30,033 bases of DNA from an uncultured Eggerthellaceae bacterium (GCA_934630905.1 CAKTXN010000012.1:1-30033), one strand, 5' to 3'. Shown: positions 13,637 through 22,351, counted from the first letter of the stretch. Program-made: numbers and translations. The notes: generated by a model from the letters alone, not told the origin.

Positions 13637-16411
13637 CTACGCGCGCTCCACCTGGATGGCGCATACTTTGTACTCGGGCGTGGCGCAAATGTTGTCAAGC
13701 GCGGGGCTGGTAAGCCAGTTCGCGTTGCCGTCTTGGAAGTGGAAGGGCATCCACGTTTGACCCGGCTTCGTTTTGTCGGAAACGCGCGCCGTAGACTCAA
13801 TGGAGCTGCGGCGGTTGAACACCCGCACTTTGTCGCCATTTGCAATGCCGCGTGCAGCGGCATCGGCCGTATTCATCTCGATAAATGAACGACCTGCGAT
13901 AACATTCAAACCTTCCGTGCGACTTGTCATAGCTTGAGCGTTGTATTGGTACAGAATGCGTCCCGTGGTCAGCATGAGCGGATACGTTGCATCGGGCATT
14001 TCGTACGCATCGTGATACTGCGCCGTAGAAAAACGAGCCTTGCCGCGGGTGAACGCGCCCACATGCATGATAGGCGTACCCGGATGATTCTTGTCCAAGC
14101 ACGGCCACTGCAGCCCCTGTCCTGCCACTTCGGCAGAATCAAGGCGTTCGTGGCTTATGCCGTGAAAGCTTGGCGTTAAGCTGGCAATCTCGTCCATAAT
14201 CTGCGCGGGCGTCAAATACGGCTGGTCGTAGCCCATGCGGCGCATGATTTCCGTGAAGATCCACGTGTCGGGACGCGCATCGCCGGGCGATGCGACGGCA
14301 GGACGGATGAGCTGCACGCGACGCTCAGTGTTGCTGAACGTACCCCATTTCTCGGCATAGGAAATGCCCGGCAAAACCACATCGGCGTACTTTGCCGTTT
14401 CGGTCATGAACAAATCGTCCACCACGAAGAAATCAAGCGCCTTGATACCTTCGATCACATGGTTCAGGTTCGGGTCGGTGCGCACTTGATCTTCGCCGAA
14501 GATGAACAGGCCGCGAATCTTGCCTTCTACCGCCGCATGGAACACCTCGGTTGCCCACATGCCCTGCTTTTTGGGCAGCTCCACGCCCCACGCCTTCTCG
14601 AATTTTTCCATGACCTGGGGGTTTGATATTTTCTGGTAGCCGGGAAAATCGCCCGGCGTGGCACCCATGTCGCACGCGCCCTGCACGTTGTTCTGACCGC
14701 GCAGCGGGTTCACGCCGCAGCCGGAACGCCCCAGCTTGCCGCAGAGCAGCGCCATGTTCGACATGGACATAACGCCTTCCGTGCCGCTGGAGTGCTCGGT
14801 CACGCCCAAACAATAGATGATAGGGGCTTTGTTCGCCGTGGCATACATATGCGCAGCCGCCACCAGGTCGCGCGCATCAATACCGCAGATAGCAGCAACG
14901 CGCTCGGGCGTATAGGGCTGCACCATTTCCGCAATTTCGTCGTAATTTTCAGTTCGCGCATCCACGAAGGGGCGGTCCACCAAGCCATCACGAATCATGA
15001 TGTGGCACATGCCGGCAGAAAACGCCACGTTCGTGCCCGGATTGAGCTTCAAATGGATGTCGGCCTTCGCCGCCAACCCAATATCGCGCGGATCCACCAC
15101 AATCAGGCGCGTTCCGCGCTCCACCGCTTCGCGCACCTGCATGCCCACCACGGGATGCGCCTCTTCGGGATTCGAACCTACCAGCATGATGCAATCAACG
15201 TCGTGCGTGATGTCGTAAATGGGGTTCGTCATGGCACCCGAGCCCAACGTTTGCGCCAAGCCGGCAACCGAGGGACCGTGGCACACGCGTGCGCAGTTGT
15301 CTACGTTATTCGTGCCGAATGCCACACGCGCCATTTTCTGCAGCAGGTAAACGTCCTCGTTCGTGGAGCGACTGCAAGCGAAGGCAGCCAGGCTATCGGG
15401 ACCGTACTGCGCTTTGAGCTGGGAGAATCGCGTTGCCACCAAGTCAAGCGCTTCATCCCAAGTGGCGGGTTCGAATTCGCCGGTAGTACGGTTCTTGATA
15501 AGCGGCGTGGTCAAACGATCGGGACTTTGCACGAAGTCGAAGGAGCCCGAGCGCCCTTTTACACACAAGCGACCGCGGTTCGAAGCGCCGTTTGCCGCTT
15601 CCGTATCCACGATCTTGCCGTCTTTCACCACCAGGTAGTACTGGCATCCCGTGGCGCAATGCGGGCAGGTCGTGAGCGTTTTTGTCACTTCCCACTCACG
15701 ATAAGCCGCACGGCGCTTCTCCGTGAGCGCGCCCGTGGGGCACGCACCCGCGCACGTGCCGCAGCTCTCGCACGCCGTTGCTTTCCAGTCGGAACCGAAC
15801 GGTGCCCGAATGGTGGTACGCGCGCCTTTCCTGCCCGCCATCAGCGTGTGATTGCGCGCAATGCTGTTGCAAGCGGCCACGCAGCGCTGGCAGGCAATGC
15901 ACAAATTGGGGTCAAAACGCAAGAAAGGGTTGCTGTCAAAGACAGGTTTTTGCGGCAGCGCGGCTTTCGCGATCAGATCTTCTTCAATGCCGAAAGCGCG
16001 ACAAAGGCTTTGCAGTTCGCATGCGCCGTTCTTGACGCAGGTCAAGCATTGCGTGCGATGGTTCGCCATAATGAGCTCAAGCGCCATTTTGCGGGCGGCG
16101 CGCACGCGCGGCGAATCGGTGATGACCTCCATGCCGTTGACAACAGGCGTATTGCATGCGGGAACAAGCGCTTGCTGCCCCGCCACTTCGCACACGCACA
16201 TGCGGCAGCTGCCAATGTTGCTCACGTCTTTCAAAAAGCACAGCGTAGGGATTTTCACACCCGCCCGAGCGGCAGCAGCAAGAATTGTTACACCTTCTTT
16301 GACCTGCACCGATACACCATCAATGGTAACGGCAAGCAGATTGTCGGACAATGTGGCACGTTCGTTTTCGAACGCAAGGATCGACTCGTTTTTCGGGGAA
16401 TTGCTAGACAT
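13637..16411 (-). CDS. fdhA: NAD(P)-linked formate dehydrogenase, molybdopterin catalytic subunit (Cys form)
   Basis: 924 residues; interconverts formate and CO2 in the cytoplasm. In order: a [2Fe-2S] plant-type domain (Cys58, Cys69, Cys72, Cys86); a His-Cys3 [4Fe-4S] site (His118, Cys122, Cys125, Cys131); two ferredoxin-type clusters (Cys171/174/177/181 and Cys214/217/220/224); a CxxCxxxC cluster (Cys249/252/256, Cys283); then the bis-MGD domain. The active-site segment is ARVCHGPSVAGL with Cys377-His378, so cysteine replaces the selenocysteine of many homologues. The N-terminal domains resemble NuoG, as in the soluble NAD(P)-dependent enzymes. The ATG at 16411 has AAGGAGG 11 bp upstream; the start overlaps the end of the preceding flavoprotein gene by 8 bp, so the two are translationally linked. 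The electron path to NAD(P)H presumably runs through that flavoprotein. Confidence 0.95.
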   Translation of the reverse strand: MSSNSPKNESILAFENERATLSDNLLAVTIDGVSVQVKEGVTILAAAARAGVKIPTLCFLKDVSNIGSCRMCVCEVAGQQALVPACNTPVVNGMEVITDSPRVRAARKMALELIMANHRTQCLTCVKNGACELQSLCRAFGIEEDLIAKAALPQKPVFDSNPFLRFDPNLCIACQRCVAACNSIARNHTLMAGRKGARTTIRAPFGSDWKATACESCGTCAGACPTGALTEKRRAAYREWEVTKTLTTCPHCATGCQYYLVVKDGKIVDTEAANGASNRGRLCVKGRSGSFDFVQSPDRLTTPLIKNRTTGEFEPATWDEALDLVATRFSQLKAQYGPDSLAAFACSRSTNEDVYLLQKMARVAFGTNNVDNCARVCHGPSVAGLAQTLGSGAMTNPIYDITHDVDCIMLVGSNPEEAHPVVGMQVREAVERGTRLIVVDPRDIGLAAKADIHLKLNPGTNVAFSAGMCHIMIRDGLVDRPFVDARTENYDEIAEMVQPYTPERVAAICGIDARDLVAAAHMYATANKAPIIYCLGVTEHSSGTEGVMSMSNMALLCGKLGRSGCGVNPLRGQNNVQGACDMGATPGDFPGYQKISNPQVMEKFEKAWGVELPKKQGMWATEVFHAAVEGKIRGLFIFGEDQVRTDPNLNHVIEGIKALDFFVVDDLFMTETAKYADVVLPGISYAEKWGTFSNTERRVQLIRPAVASPGDARPDTWIFTEIMRRMGYDQPYLTPAQIMDEIASLTPSFHGISHERLDSAEVAGQGLQWPCLDKNHPGTPIMHVGAFTRGKARFSTAQYHDAYEMPDATYPLMLTTGRILYQYNAQAMTSRTEGLNVIAGRSFIEMNTADAAARGIANGDKVRVFNRRSSIESTARVSDKTKPGQTWMPFHFQDGNANWLTSPALDNICATPEYKVCAIQVERA

Positions 16412-18251
16412 ATTGGACGCGCCCTCCTTCCAGGGAGCCGCAGCCATAATGGTCGCAGCGAAGGCAGCGGTTGCATTCTTGGCGAGCTTCTTCTTCGCTC
16501 ATTTCGGTTTCAACGCAGGCGAAATCAGCGCGGCGCTCGCGCGCGGGACGCTCCGCGATGTTGACGCGACCATAAGGCGTTCGATCGTTGGGGTGTGCGG
16601 GTGGCGCAGAAACATCGCAAGTCAACTTATGGTGATAGCCCAAGAACTCATCGATGTTACGTGCCGCCACCTTGCCCGCACCAATGGCGCGCACCACGGT
16701 TGCGGGGCCGGTCTGGCAATCGCCGCCCACAAAAATGTTGTCAAAGCCTTGCGCTTCCAGATACGGCGTTGCGGCGAAACGACCACGATTCGCCTGCATA
16801 CCAAATTCCTCAAACGGCTCGGAAACAATTTGCTGACCTGCAGCAATAAGAACAATGTCGGCTTCAATGCGGTTTTGGGGCTTATGCGCATCTTGCGGAG
16901 CAGGACGCCCGCCGCGCACCGCACCGATCATTTGGGGCTGCACGATAACGGCAGCGCAATGCCCCTGCGCGTCCACTTCGATTTCCACCGGATTTTGCAG
17001 CGTGAGCATTTCCACGCCTTCTTGCAAGGCAGACTCGACCTCGGCGGGAAGAGCCGTCATGTCTTCCAAGCGGCGACGATAGATGCAATTCACTTCCGCC
17101 GCACCCAGGCGCACGGCGGTACGGGAGCAGTCCATTGCCACGTTGCCGCCACCGATGACCGCTACTTTCTTGCCTGCCAAATCGGGATGCTCGCCATCGC
17201 CCATCGCGCGCAGGAAATCAACGGCGTAACATACGCCGTGCGCATCTTCGCCCGGCAGATGAATGCAGCTGCCGGCATGAGCACCAATAGCCACGTAGAC
17301 GGCATCGAACGTTGTGCACAATCGCTCCATCTGCGTAGTGCCAATGTTCACGCCCGTCTTCACTTCGATATTCCCCACGCTCAGAATGGCGCGGATGTCC
17401 TCATCCAAGCGCTCACGCGGGAAACGATACGCGGGAATGCCGTAGCGCATCATGCCGCCCAATTGCGTTTTTTCTTCGAACACCGTAACGCGATGACCCA
17501 TGAGCGCCAGATAATACGCGCAGGTCAGACCGCTGGGACCTGCACCCACCACGGCAATAGTGCGCCCCGTATCAACGCTGCGCGCGGGAACTTCCACCGT
17601 ATCGGCCGCCACTTGATCAACGGCAAACTTCTTGATGCCGCGAATATTAAGGGGCGCATCGATCAGCATGCGGCGGCAACGCAACTCGCAGGGATGCTCG
17701 CACACGAACGCGCACGCCGTGGGAAACGGATTGTCCTTGCGGATGAGCTTGATGGCACTTGCGCAATCGCCTTGGCCCACAAGCGAAATATACCCAGGAA
17801 TATCCACGTGAGCGGGGCAAAACGCTTCGCACGGCACAACTTGCGCCGCTTGGCCCTCGGGCAGCACGCATGCGTGCGCCGCCACGTGGCTTTCGTATTC
17901 GGCCGCAAACGTTTCCATACTATCAAGAACGTCTTGCGCCGCTTCGTAGCCAATCGCGCAATCAGCCGTGTCGCGAATCATAGTTGCAAGCTGTTGCGCC
18001 TGATCATACGCTTGCTCACGGGCCGTGCAGCTTTCGATTTCACGCAGAAGCCGCGCAAGGTGCGGCAAACCATCGCGACACGGAACGCATTTTCCGCACG
18101 TCTGCTGACAGGCTGTTTCCAAAAGCGCCACCTGCGCCGCCACAGGGCAGCTTCCCACGGGGAGCGCCGCTACGCGCCTGCTGAAGCGCTCCATGGTGGC
18201 GCCAAGCTGCGTGTCAATATTTTTCATGGGCATGACCTGGAGTTTTGTCAT
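16404..18251 (-). CDS. NuoF-type iron-sulfur stub fused to a GltD-type FAD/NAD(P)H oxidoreductase (FDH electron partner)
   Basis: 615 residues. The N-terminus (about 45-100) has CGKCVPCRDG with Cys52, Cys55, Cys58 and Cys98, matching the C-terminal [4Fe-4S] domain of NuoF, but the FMN/NADH domain of NuoF is missing. From about 140 it is a glutamate-synthase-small-subunit-type protein: Cys141, Cys145, Cys184, Cys188 and Cys192 clusters, FAD motif VVGAGPSGL (about 234-242), NAD(P)H motif VIGGGNVAMD (365-374), a second FAD segment VGGDCQTGPATVVRAIGAGK, and a Cys-rich tail CNRCLRCDHYGC (593-604). It probably passes electrons between FdhA and NAD(P)H; NADPH is favoured by the GltD fold but not shown. 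ATG at 18251 has AGGA 7 bp upstream. The gene overlaps fdhA by 8 bp. Confidence 0.88.
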   Translation of the reverse strand: MTKLQVMPMKNIDTQLGATMERFSRRVAALPVGSCPVAAQVALLETACQQTCGKCVPCRDGLPHLARLLREIESCTAREQAYDQAQQLATMIRDTADCAIGYEAAQDVLDSMETFAAEYESHVAAHACVLPEGQAAQVVPCEAFCPAHVDIPGYISLVGQGDCASAIKLIRKDNPFPTACAFVCEHPCELRCRRMLIDAPLNIRGIKKFAVDQVAADTVEVPARSVDTGRTIAVVGAGPSGLTCAYYLALMGHRVTVFEEKTQLGGMMRYGIPAYRFPRERLDEDIRAILSVGNIEVKTGVNIGTTQMERLCTTFDAVYVAIGAHAGSCIHLPGEDAHGVCYAVDFLRAMGDGEHPDLAGKKVAVIGGGNVAMDCSRTAVRLGAAEVNCIYRRRLEDMTALPAEVESALQEGVEMLTLQNPVEIEVDAQGHCAAVIVQPQMIGAVRGGRPAPQDAHKPQNRIEADIVLIAAGQQIVSEPFEEFGMQANRGRFAATPYLEAQGFDNIFVGGDCQTGPATVVRAIGAGKVAARNIDEFLGYHHKLTCDVSAPPAHPNDRTPYGRVNIAERPARERRADFACVETEMSEEEARQECNRCLRCDHYGCGSLEGGRVQYV

Positions 18252-18287
18252 ACACCCATCCTCTCTTCTCTCATTTTTGCCGTGCCT

Positions 18288-18293
18288 ATTGTA
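18288..18293 (-). promoter_or_regulatory. Candidate -10 box before the FDH flavoprotein gene
   Basis: TACAAT on the minus strand, about 37 bp before the ATG at 18251. The -35 is poor: TTGAGG lies only 13 bp upstream. This would let the flavoprotein-fdhA pair be transcribed separately from focA, whose stop is at 18418. Confidence 0.35.
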
Positions 18294-18417
18294 TGGTGTT
18301 GCGCCGCCTCAACCGAGCGACATCGCATTTTGTTTTTCGCTATTTAACATTTCCGCCGCAGGGATTTTGCTCCGTTGCGCCCGCGCTGCTACGCCCGCCG
18401 CACACCTGCCCCGCGCG

Positions 18418-19329
18418 TTACTTCTTCTCGCGCTTCGCGTACGCAAACCAGTAGCTGGCCCCCACCATCAGCGCGCCACCCACGATATTCGCCAACGTTA
18501 CCACGCCGATGTTGTAGAAGATGCCGCTCAGTGCGATTCCGCCCACGCCGAAGCCGGCCATCTGGGCAAACAAGCCCTCGAACAGGAAGAACATGTTGGC
18601 AACGCTGTGCTCGAAGCCGCATGCGACAAACGCCGTAATCGGCATGATCACGCACAGCAGCTTGTCTGCCATCGTGCGCGCGCCGAAGCTCATCCACACC
18701 GCCAGGCACACCAGGAAGTTGCACATGATACCCTTGCAGAAAAGTGTGAGCGCATCGAGGCTCACCTTCCCCGCCGCAATGGTCACCATAGCCGCGCCCA
18801 CTTCTCCACCGTTCATGCTTGCCATGTTCGAGCCGAACACCAGTGCTGCGATGATAAGCGAACCCGCAAAATTGCCCAGCCACACAATGCACCAATTGCG
18901 CAAAAGGCCCTTCACGTCAATTTTGTTGCTGTTCAAACCGCACACCATCAGGCAGTTTCCCGTGAACAGCTCGGCGCCGCAGCAGACTACGAGCATAAGG
19001 CCCAAGGAGAAGCAAAACGCGCCGAACACACGCTTGACCGCAAACGGCAGCTGCGTGTCGCCTTGCACCAGCGTGAACAGCGTGGCACCGCAGGCGATGA
19101 ACGCACCAGCCATTACGGCTAAAAGGAAGAGCTTAGAGGCCGCCATGGTCGCCTTGCTGGTAGCAAGTGTTTCCGCTTTCTGCTCAATTTCTGCGGGCAA
19201 CAACGCATCGGGACGCATCGCCGCTACCTGGGCATTCGCTATATCTACCTGCTGGGGCAATGCTGTCTGGGTCGTCGATGATGGCTGAGTTGCCGTTCGA
19301 GCCATCTGCATGTCTTTCGTTTGCTGCAC
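18418..19329 (-). CDS. focA: Formate/nitrite transporter family channel (FocA-like)
   Basis: 303 residues with about 60 hydrophilic residues at the N-terminus, then six membrane helices typical of the FNT family. Family landmarks: GAELFTGNCLM (about 118-128), NWCIVWLGNFAGSL, a CGFEHSVANMFF segment with the conserved pore histidine His241, and YNIGVVTLANIVGGA near the end. FNT proteins are pentameric inner-membrane channels for formate or nitrite. Formate is the sensible substrate because fdhA follows on the same strand. The start is GTG (19329-19327), chosen for AAGGAG at 8-bp spacing; later in-frame ATGs lack such a site. The N-terminal tail is longer than in E. coli FocA. It is divergent from the PucR-type regulator. 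Confidence 0.93.
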   Translation of the reverse strand: MQQTKDMQMARTATQPSSTTQTALPQQVDIANAQVAAMRPDALLPAEIEQKAETLATSKATMAASKLFLLAVMAGAFIACGATLFTLVQGDTQLPFAVKRVFGAFCFSLGLMLVVCCGAELFTGNCLMVCGLNSNKIDVKGLLRNWCIVWLGNFAGSLIIAALVFGSNMASMNGGEVGAAMVTIAAGKVSLDALTLFCKGIMCNFLVCLAVWMSFGARTMADKLLCVIMPITAFVACGFEHSVANMFFLFEGLFAQMAGFGVGGIALSGIFYNIGVVTLANIVGGALMVGASYWFAYAKREKK

Positions 19330-19741
19330 GATTCGCTCTCCTTCGCTTTCCGTTGTTTTCGGAATCGTCCTTACCCTGTGGGCGTTCTTTTGCTATCCAG
19401 GCTCCTACCCGCTTCTATTTCTCTCTTCACCAAATCAAGTGTGCCGCTACGGTCCGCATTTTTACAACTGCGCAAATAGTATTGCACGGAACGCACGAAC
19501 AGACAGCACTCCCCCACACCTATCGGCGAAGGCGACAAAAAATAAGCGCGCTGGATTGGTTTGCTCCACTCGGCCCACCACGATTCGCGGCGCTTCGCCT
19601 CAGCTCCGCTCCGCACCCGCGTTTCGCGTCGCAGCCATCCGCTTCGCAATGCACGTGCCGTTTGCGCGCCCCAATATGCTCCCCACGCACTGCGCCCCCC
19701 GCGCGCGTCACCTTCGCCTTGCTCCACGCACCACGCCACAC

Positions 19742-19756
19742 TGATTGTGCAAATCA
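19742..19756. promoter_or_regulatory. 15-bp palindromic site in the focA / regulator region
   Basis: Arms TGATT and AATCA around GTGCA. The half-sites recall FNR-type boxes but are in the opposite polarity, so no factor is assigned. Confidence 0.3.
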
Positions 19757-19818
19757 TGCATAAACCGTGAAGACGCGCAAAAGCGTTCGCGCGGACGGCT
19801 TCATGCGCCGCACATGTT

Positions 19819-19838
19819 TTACAATGCGCATAGTGTAA
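19819..19838. promoter_or_regulatory. Inverted repeat 58 bp before the PucR-type start
   Basis: TTACA (19819-19823) and TGTAA (19834-19838) enclose the perfect palindrome ATGCGCAT. It is in a position suited to autoregulation. No known consensus matches. Confidence 0.3.
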
Positions 19839-19895
19839 TTTTTTACAGTATTTGCAGCTATTTTTCACACAATCGTACATGCGTAGGAGTTTCTG

Positions 19896-21560
19896 ATGGA
19901 TAAGCGCCTTTCAAACGCTGAACATCGCCATGAATTGAAGGTATCAACCGGTATTCTTACCGACCACCTTGCCATTATGGGCTACGAGATTGTTTTGCCG
20001 TTTGAGACTAGCTTCCCTTGCCTTCGCAGGGTCATGCGTCCAAATAACACCGTTGCCGAACAGGCTTCCACGCTGCTGGTAGCCGACACGAAATGCACCA
20101 CGCTGCCTTCAGGGGATGGAGTTTCGCCTTTCCTGCTTTTTCTGCGCAGCAACGAAGATGCCAAGTGCGAACTGGCACTTTGGGCAACGAAGACCCGCTC
20201 GAAAGTATGCATCGTGCGCGCCACGAAAAGCGGCCAGGACATCGATACGCTGCTTTCCGACATTCAGGGAAGCTTTTTATCCATTGACGATTACGCTTAC
20301 CGATCCGCCTTGGCATTGAGCACGCCCAAGCCCCTTCAAACGCTCGTCGATTTGGCAGAAACGGGAATTGGGCTTTTCATCAGCATCGTTGACAGCAATT
20401 ATCAACTTCTGGCTTACACACGCGGCATAAAGCCCATTGACGATATCAATCGTTCGCTCATTGAGCTGGGCTACCATTCCGATGAGATACTGGCTTCCCA
20501 ACGTCACGGCGACTATCTAAGCGAAGAAATAAAATACCAAACGGGCATCAAAGAATACCCCGCATCCGAAAGCATCCCCTGCTCGCTTATGACCGCGCCA
20601 CTTTTCCTGCAGCAACGCTACATGGGCTTGGTAGTTATGGCCACCAGCGCGGATCACTTCACGCAAGGGCAGCACGATCTGTTCGAAATGTTCATGGGGC
20701 TTTGCAACATGCTGCTCAAAAGAAAACTGGGGCTGTCTGCCGGCCAAGAAGAGCTTGATCAGAAGTTCCTGCTGCACTTGATTTCCACGGAGGGACTTGA
20801 GGCATCGTATATATATCGGCAGATGACACTACTAAACATTCCCACACAAGGCTGCTTCATGATGGTCATGATAGAGGTTCATCAGGACATGGCGGCGCAA
20901 GTCGGGTTTATTCTGGACGAGATTCGCGCGACCAAGGAAGCATACGCTCTTCCCGTTACCTGCGACGATGCGATTGTGGTTTTGCTGAACGCGCAAGACG
21001 GTGCGCAGCTGCCGAAAAGCGTTGAAAGCCTGCTTGACAGCCGAGCGGGAGAATACCTTGAGCGCATTTACGAATCGGAGATTTTCGGGGATTATCGGTC
21101 GATCAACGTTGCGTATCGCTCGCTTTTGGTCGCGCGCGACTACGCACCCCTTACAGCAGCCCCCATCTGGGAAGAAGAACCCCAAGAGAGCAAGGTTATC
21201 CCATTTGCGGAGGTGTTCACGTTCGTTATGGTCGATCCCGAATGCAGCACCGACGTGAAGTATTTTGCGGCATCGAACACCGTAATCGAACGCATCTTGG
21301 AAAGCGATGCCGAAAAAGGCACGAACGATTTCGAGTTGTTGGCGGCGTACCTTTCCAAGGGAAGCAAGGCATCACGCGTAGCCGACGTTTTCCACCTTCA
21401 TCGCAACGGCGTTGCTTACCGCATTGATCGCATCCAAAGCCGGTTTAATATTGACCTGGAGTGCCCTGCTACCAGGAATTACGTTCAGACGGCAATCTTC
21501 TTCAAAATAACGACCGACCCTGAATGCGCCCGCAAGATTTTGGGACGTCCGAAAGAATAG
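19896..21560 (+). CDS. PucR-family transcriptional regulator
   Basis: 554 residues. The C-terminal part (about 476-535, FELLAAYLSKGSKASRVADVFHLHRNGVAYRIDRIQ) is the PucR/CdaR-type helix-turn-helix, with the typical HRNTVxYRLxRI-like segment read here as HRNGVAYRIDRI. The larger N-terminal part has mixed alpha/beta sequence that suggests a ligand or sensor region (the stretch IGLFISIVDSNYQLLAYT is GAF/PAS-like), but I cannot name the ligand. It is a cytoplasmic DNA-binding protein. It is divergent from focA and the formate dehydrogenase genes, which are its most likely targets; this is inferred from position. The ATG has TAGGAG 6 bp upstream. No clear terminator follows. Confidence 0.85.
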   Translation: MDKRLSNAEHRHELKVSTGILTDHLAIMGYEIVLPFETSFPCLRRVMRPNNTVAEQASTLLVADTKCTTLPSGDGVSPFLLFLRSNEDAKCELALWATKTRSKVCIVRATKSGQDIDTLLSDIQGSFLSIDDYAYRSALALSTPKPLQTLVDLAETGIGLFISIVDSNYQLLAYTRGIKPIDDINRSLIELGYHSDEILASQRHGDYLSEEIKYQTGIKEYPASESIPCSLMTAPLFLQQRYMGLVVMATSADHFTQGQHDLFEMFMGLCNMLLKRKLGLSAGQEELDQKFLLHLISTEGLEASYIYRQMTLLNIPTQGCFMMVMIEVHQDMAAQVGFILDEIRATKEAYALPVTCDDAIVVLLNAQDGAQLPKSVESLLDSRAGEYLERIYESEIFGDYRSINVAYRSLLVARDYAPLTAAPIWEEEPQESKVIPFAEVFTFVMVDPECSTDVKYFAASNTVIERILESDAEKGTNDFELLAAYLSKGSKASRVADVFHLHRNGVAYRIDRIQSRFNIDLECPATRNYVQTAIFFKITTDPECARKILGRPKE

Positions 21561-22152
21561 GATCGATGCGCGAGCCAGGGTGCGTGGCAGGCGCGAGAGT
21601 GAACCATGATGACGGACGCAGCGGTGCTAGCTGCAGGCACAGGGATCGCAAACAATCGAATACAGGCGGCGGGCACATAAGCCGTAAGACAACGCCAACA
21701 CAAATCAACGAAAAGCGCCATCGGGGCAAACGAAAAGAATGGCCTCTGTAATTGGAAAGATGGAGAGAGTCGCAGAGGCCAATTAGAGAAAAAGATGAGA
21801 GGAGAACTTTTACGTTAAGCGAAAGGAGAGCTCACGCTTAACGGTTCATTCCGTCTCACCGCGTCATTATCTCCCGAAATCACAATTATGGTAAGTGGAA
21901 TATTCATAAACTCTGAAAGCACATTTCTGTGCAAACAGACAGAGGGAATTTTGGCGACACGACAACAGGAAACCCGATGACTTTTACCCATTCCGACACG
22001 AAACAGCTGTAAAAGCAACCAATGAATTGCAATGGGTTTCTGTCGCATTTTCTAGTGAACAAAAAACAAGAAGCGGGTATCCTGTCTAACTGTCGTAAAA
22101 GAGAGCGACTATGCACTATGCCTGGCAACAGGCAACAAAGAAAGGAATTACT
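21561..22152. other. 592-bp intergenic region with inverted repeats
   Basis: I see no gene here. A minus-strand open frame at 21815-22048 has no ribosome site or recognisable motif. Inverted repeats are TGGCCTCTG/CAGAGGCCA (21740-21748, 21773-21781) overlapping TAATTGG/CCAATTA (21749-21755, 21779-21785), and the 9-bp pair at 21813-21843. The end of the region must carry the collagen-like gene's promoter, but no strong hexamers are visible. A small RNA is possible. Confidence 0.4.
21813..21843. repeat. Perfect 9-bp inverted repeat with a ribosome-site-like loop
   Basis: CGTTAAGCG (21813-21821) and CGCTTAACG (21835-21843). The 13-bp loop contains AAAGGAGAG, which looks like a Shine-Dalgarno site but has no start codon at a usable distance. 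Confidence 0.6.
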
Positions 22153-22347
22153 ATGTGCTTCAGACCAGCAACTGTAGAAATTGACGAAGATGCCATGGCT
22201 GGCGCTCCTGGCGCCCCTGGCATCCCTGGCGTTCCCGGTGCCCCCGCGGCTCCTGGCGCTCCGGCTGCCCCCGGTGCCCCCGCGGCTCCTGGCGCTCCGG
22301 CTGCCCCCGGTGCCCCCGCGGCTCCTGGCGCTCCTGCGGGTAACTAA
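22153..22347 (+). CDS. Collagen-like small protein (Gly-X-Pro repeats)
   Basis: 64 residues. A short head, MCFRPATVEIDEDAMA, is followed by five Gly-X-Pro triplets (GAP, GAP, GIP, GVP, GAP) and then alternating AAP and GAP triplets to the C-terminal AGN. Gly-X-Pro triplets favour a polyproline-II or collagen-type triple helix, but the alternating Ala in the Gly position should break a strict triple helix after the fifth triplet. There is no signal peptide or membrane anchor. The start ATG at 22153 is set by AAAGGA 6 bp upstream; an upstream ATG at 22111 has no site. It is a single-gene unit with its own strong terminator. Function is unknown. The repeat DNA and the good start and terminator make it a real gene rather than a random frame. 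Confidence 0.8.
   Translation: MCFRPATVEIDEDAMAGAPGAPGIPGVPGAPAAPGAPAAPGAPAAPGAPAAPGAPAAPGAPAGN
22237..22334 (+). repeat. 36-bp tandem repeat inside the collagen-like gene
   Basis: Two identical 36-bp units (22237-22272, 22273-22308) and a third that is identical for 26 bp. Each unit encodes GAP AAP GAP AAP. Identity down to synonymous positions indicates recent expansion by slippage or recombination, so the length may vary between strains. Confidence 0.9.
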
Positions 22348-22351
22348 GACC

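Larger units (their letters stand above)
19330..19895. other. Divergent regulatory region between focA and the PucR-type gene
   Basis: 566 bp with no convincing gene. The middle (about 19560-19740) is GC-rich and low in complexity. Candidate sites are TGATT-N5-AATCA at 19742-19756, TTACA/TGTAA around ATGCGCAT at 19819-19838, and an imperfect hairpin at 19765-19803. The minus strand has TACTAT as a weak -10 candidate for focA. The regulator's ribosome site GGAG lies 6 bp before 19896. Confidence 0.4.

Noticed and set aside
19371..19880. 169-residue Cys-rich frame on the minus strand between focA and the regulator
   Set aside because: No ribosome site, no known motif, and it crosses the divergent promoter region; the composition follows the GC-rich DNA.
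21815..22048. 77-residue minus-strand frame in the 592-bp gap
   Set aside because: No Shine-Dalgarno and no recognisable motif; it runs into an inverted repeat.
22237..22334. 36-bp direct repeats as a CRISPR array
   Set aside because: Units are contiguous with no spacers and lie in frame inside a coding sequence.
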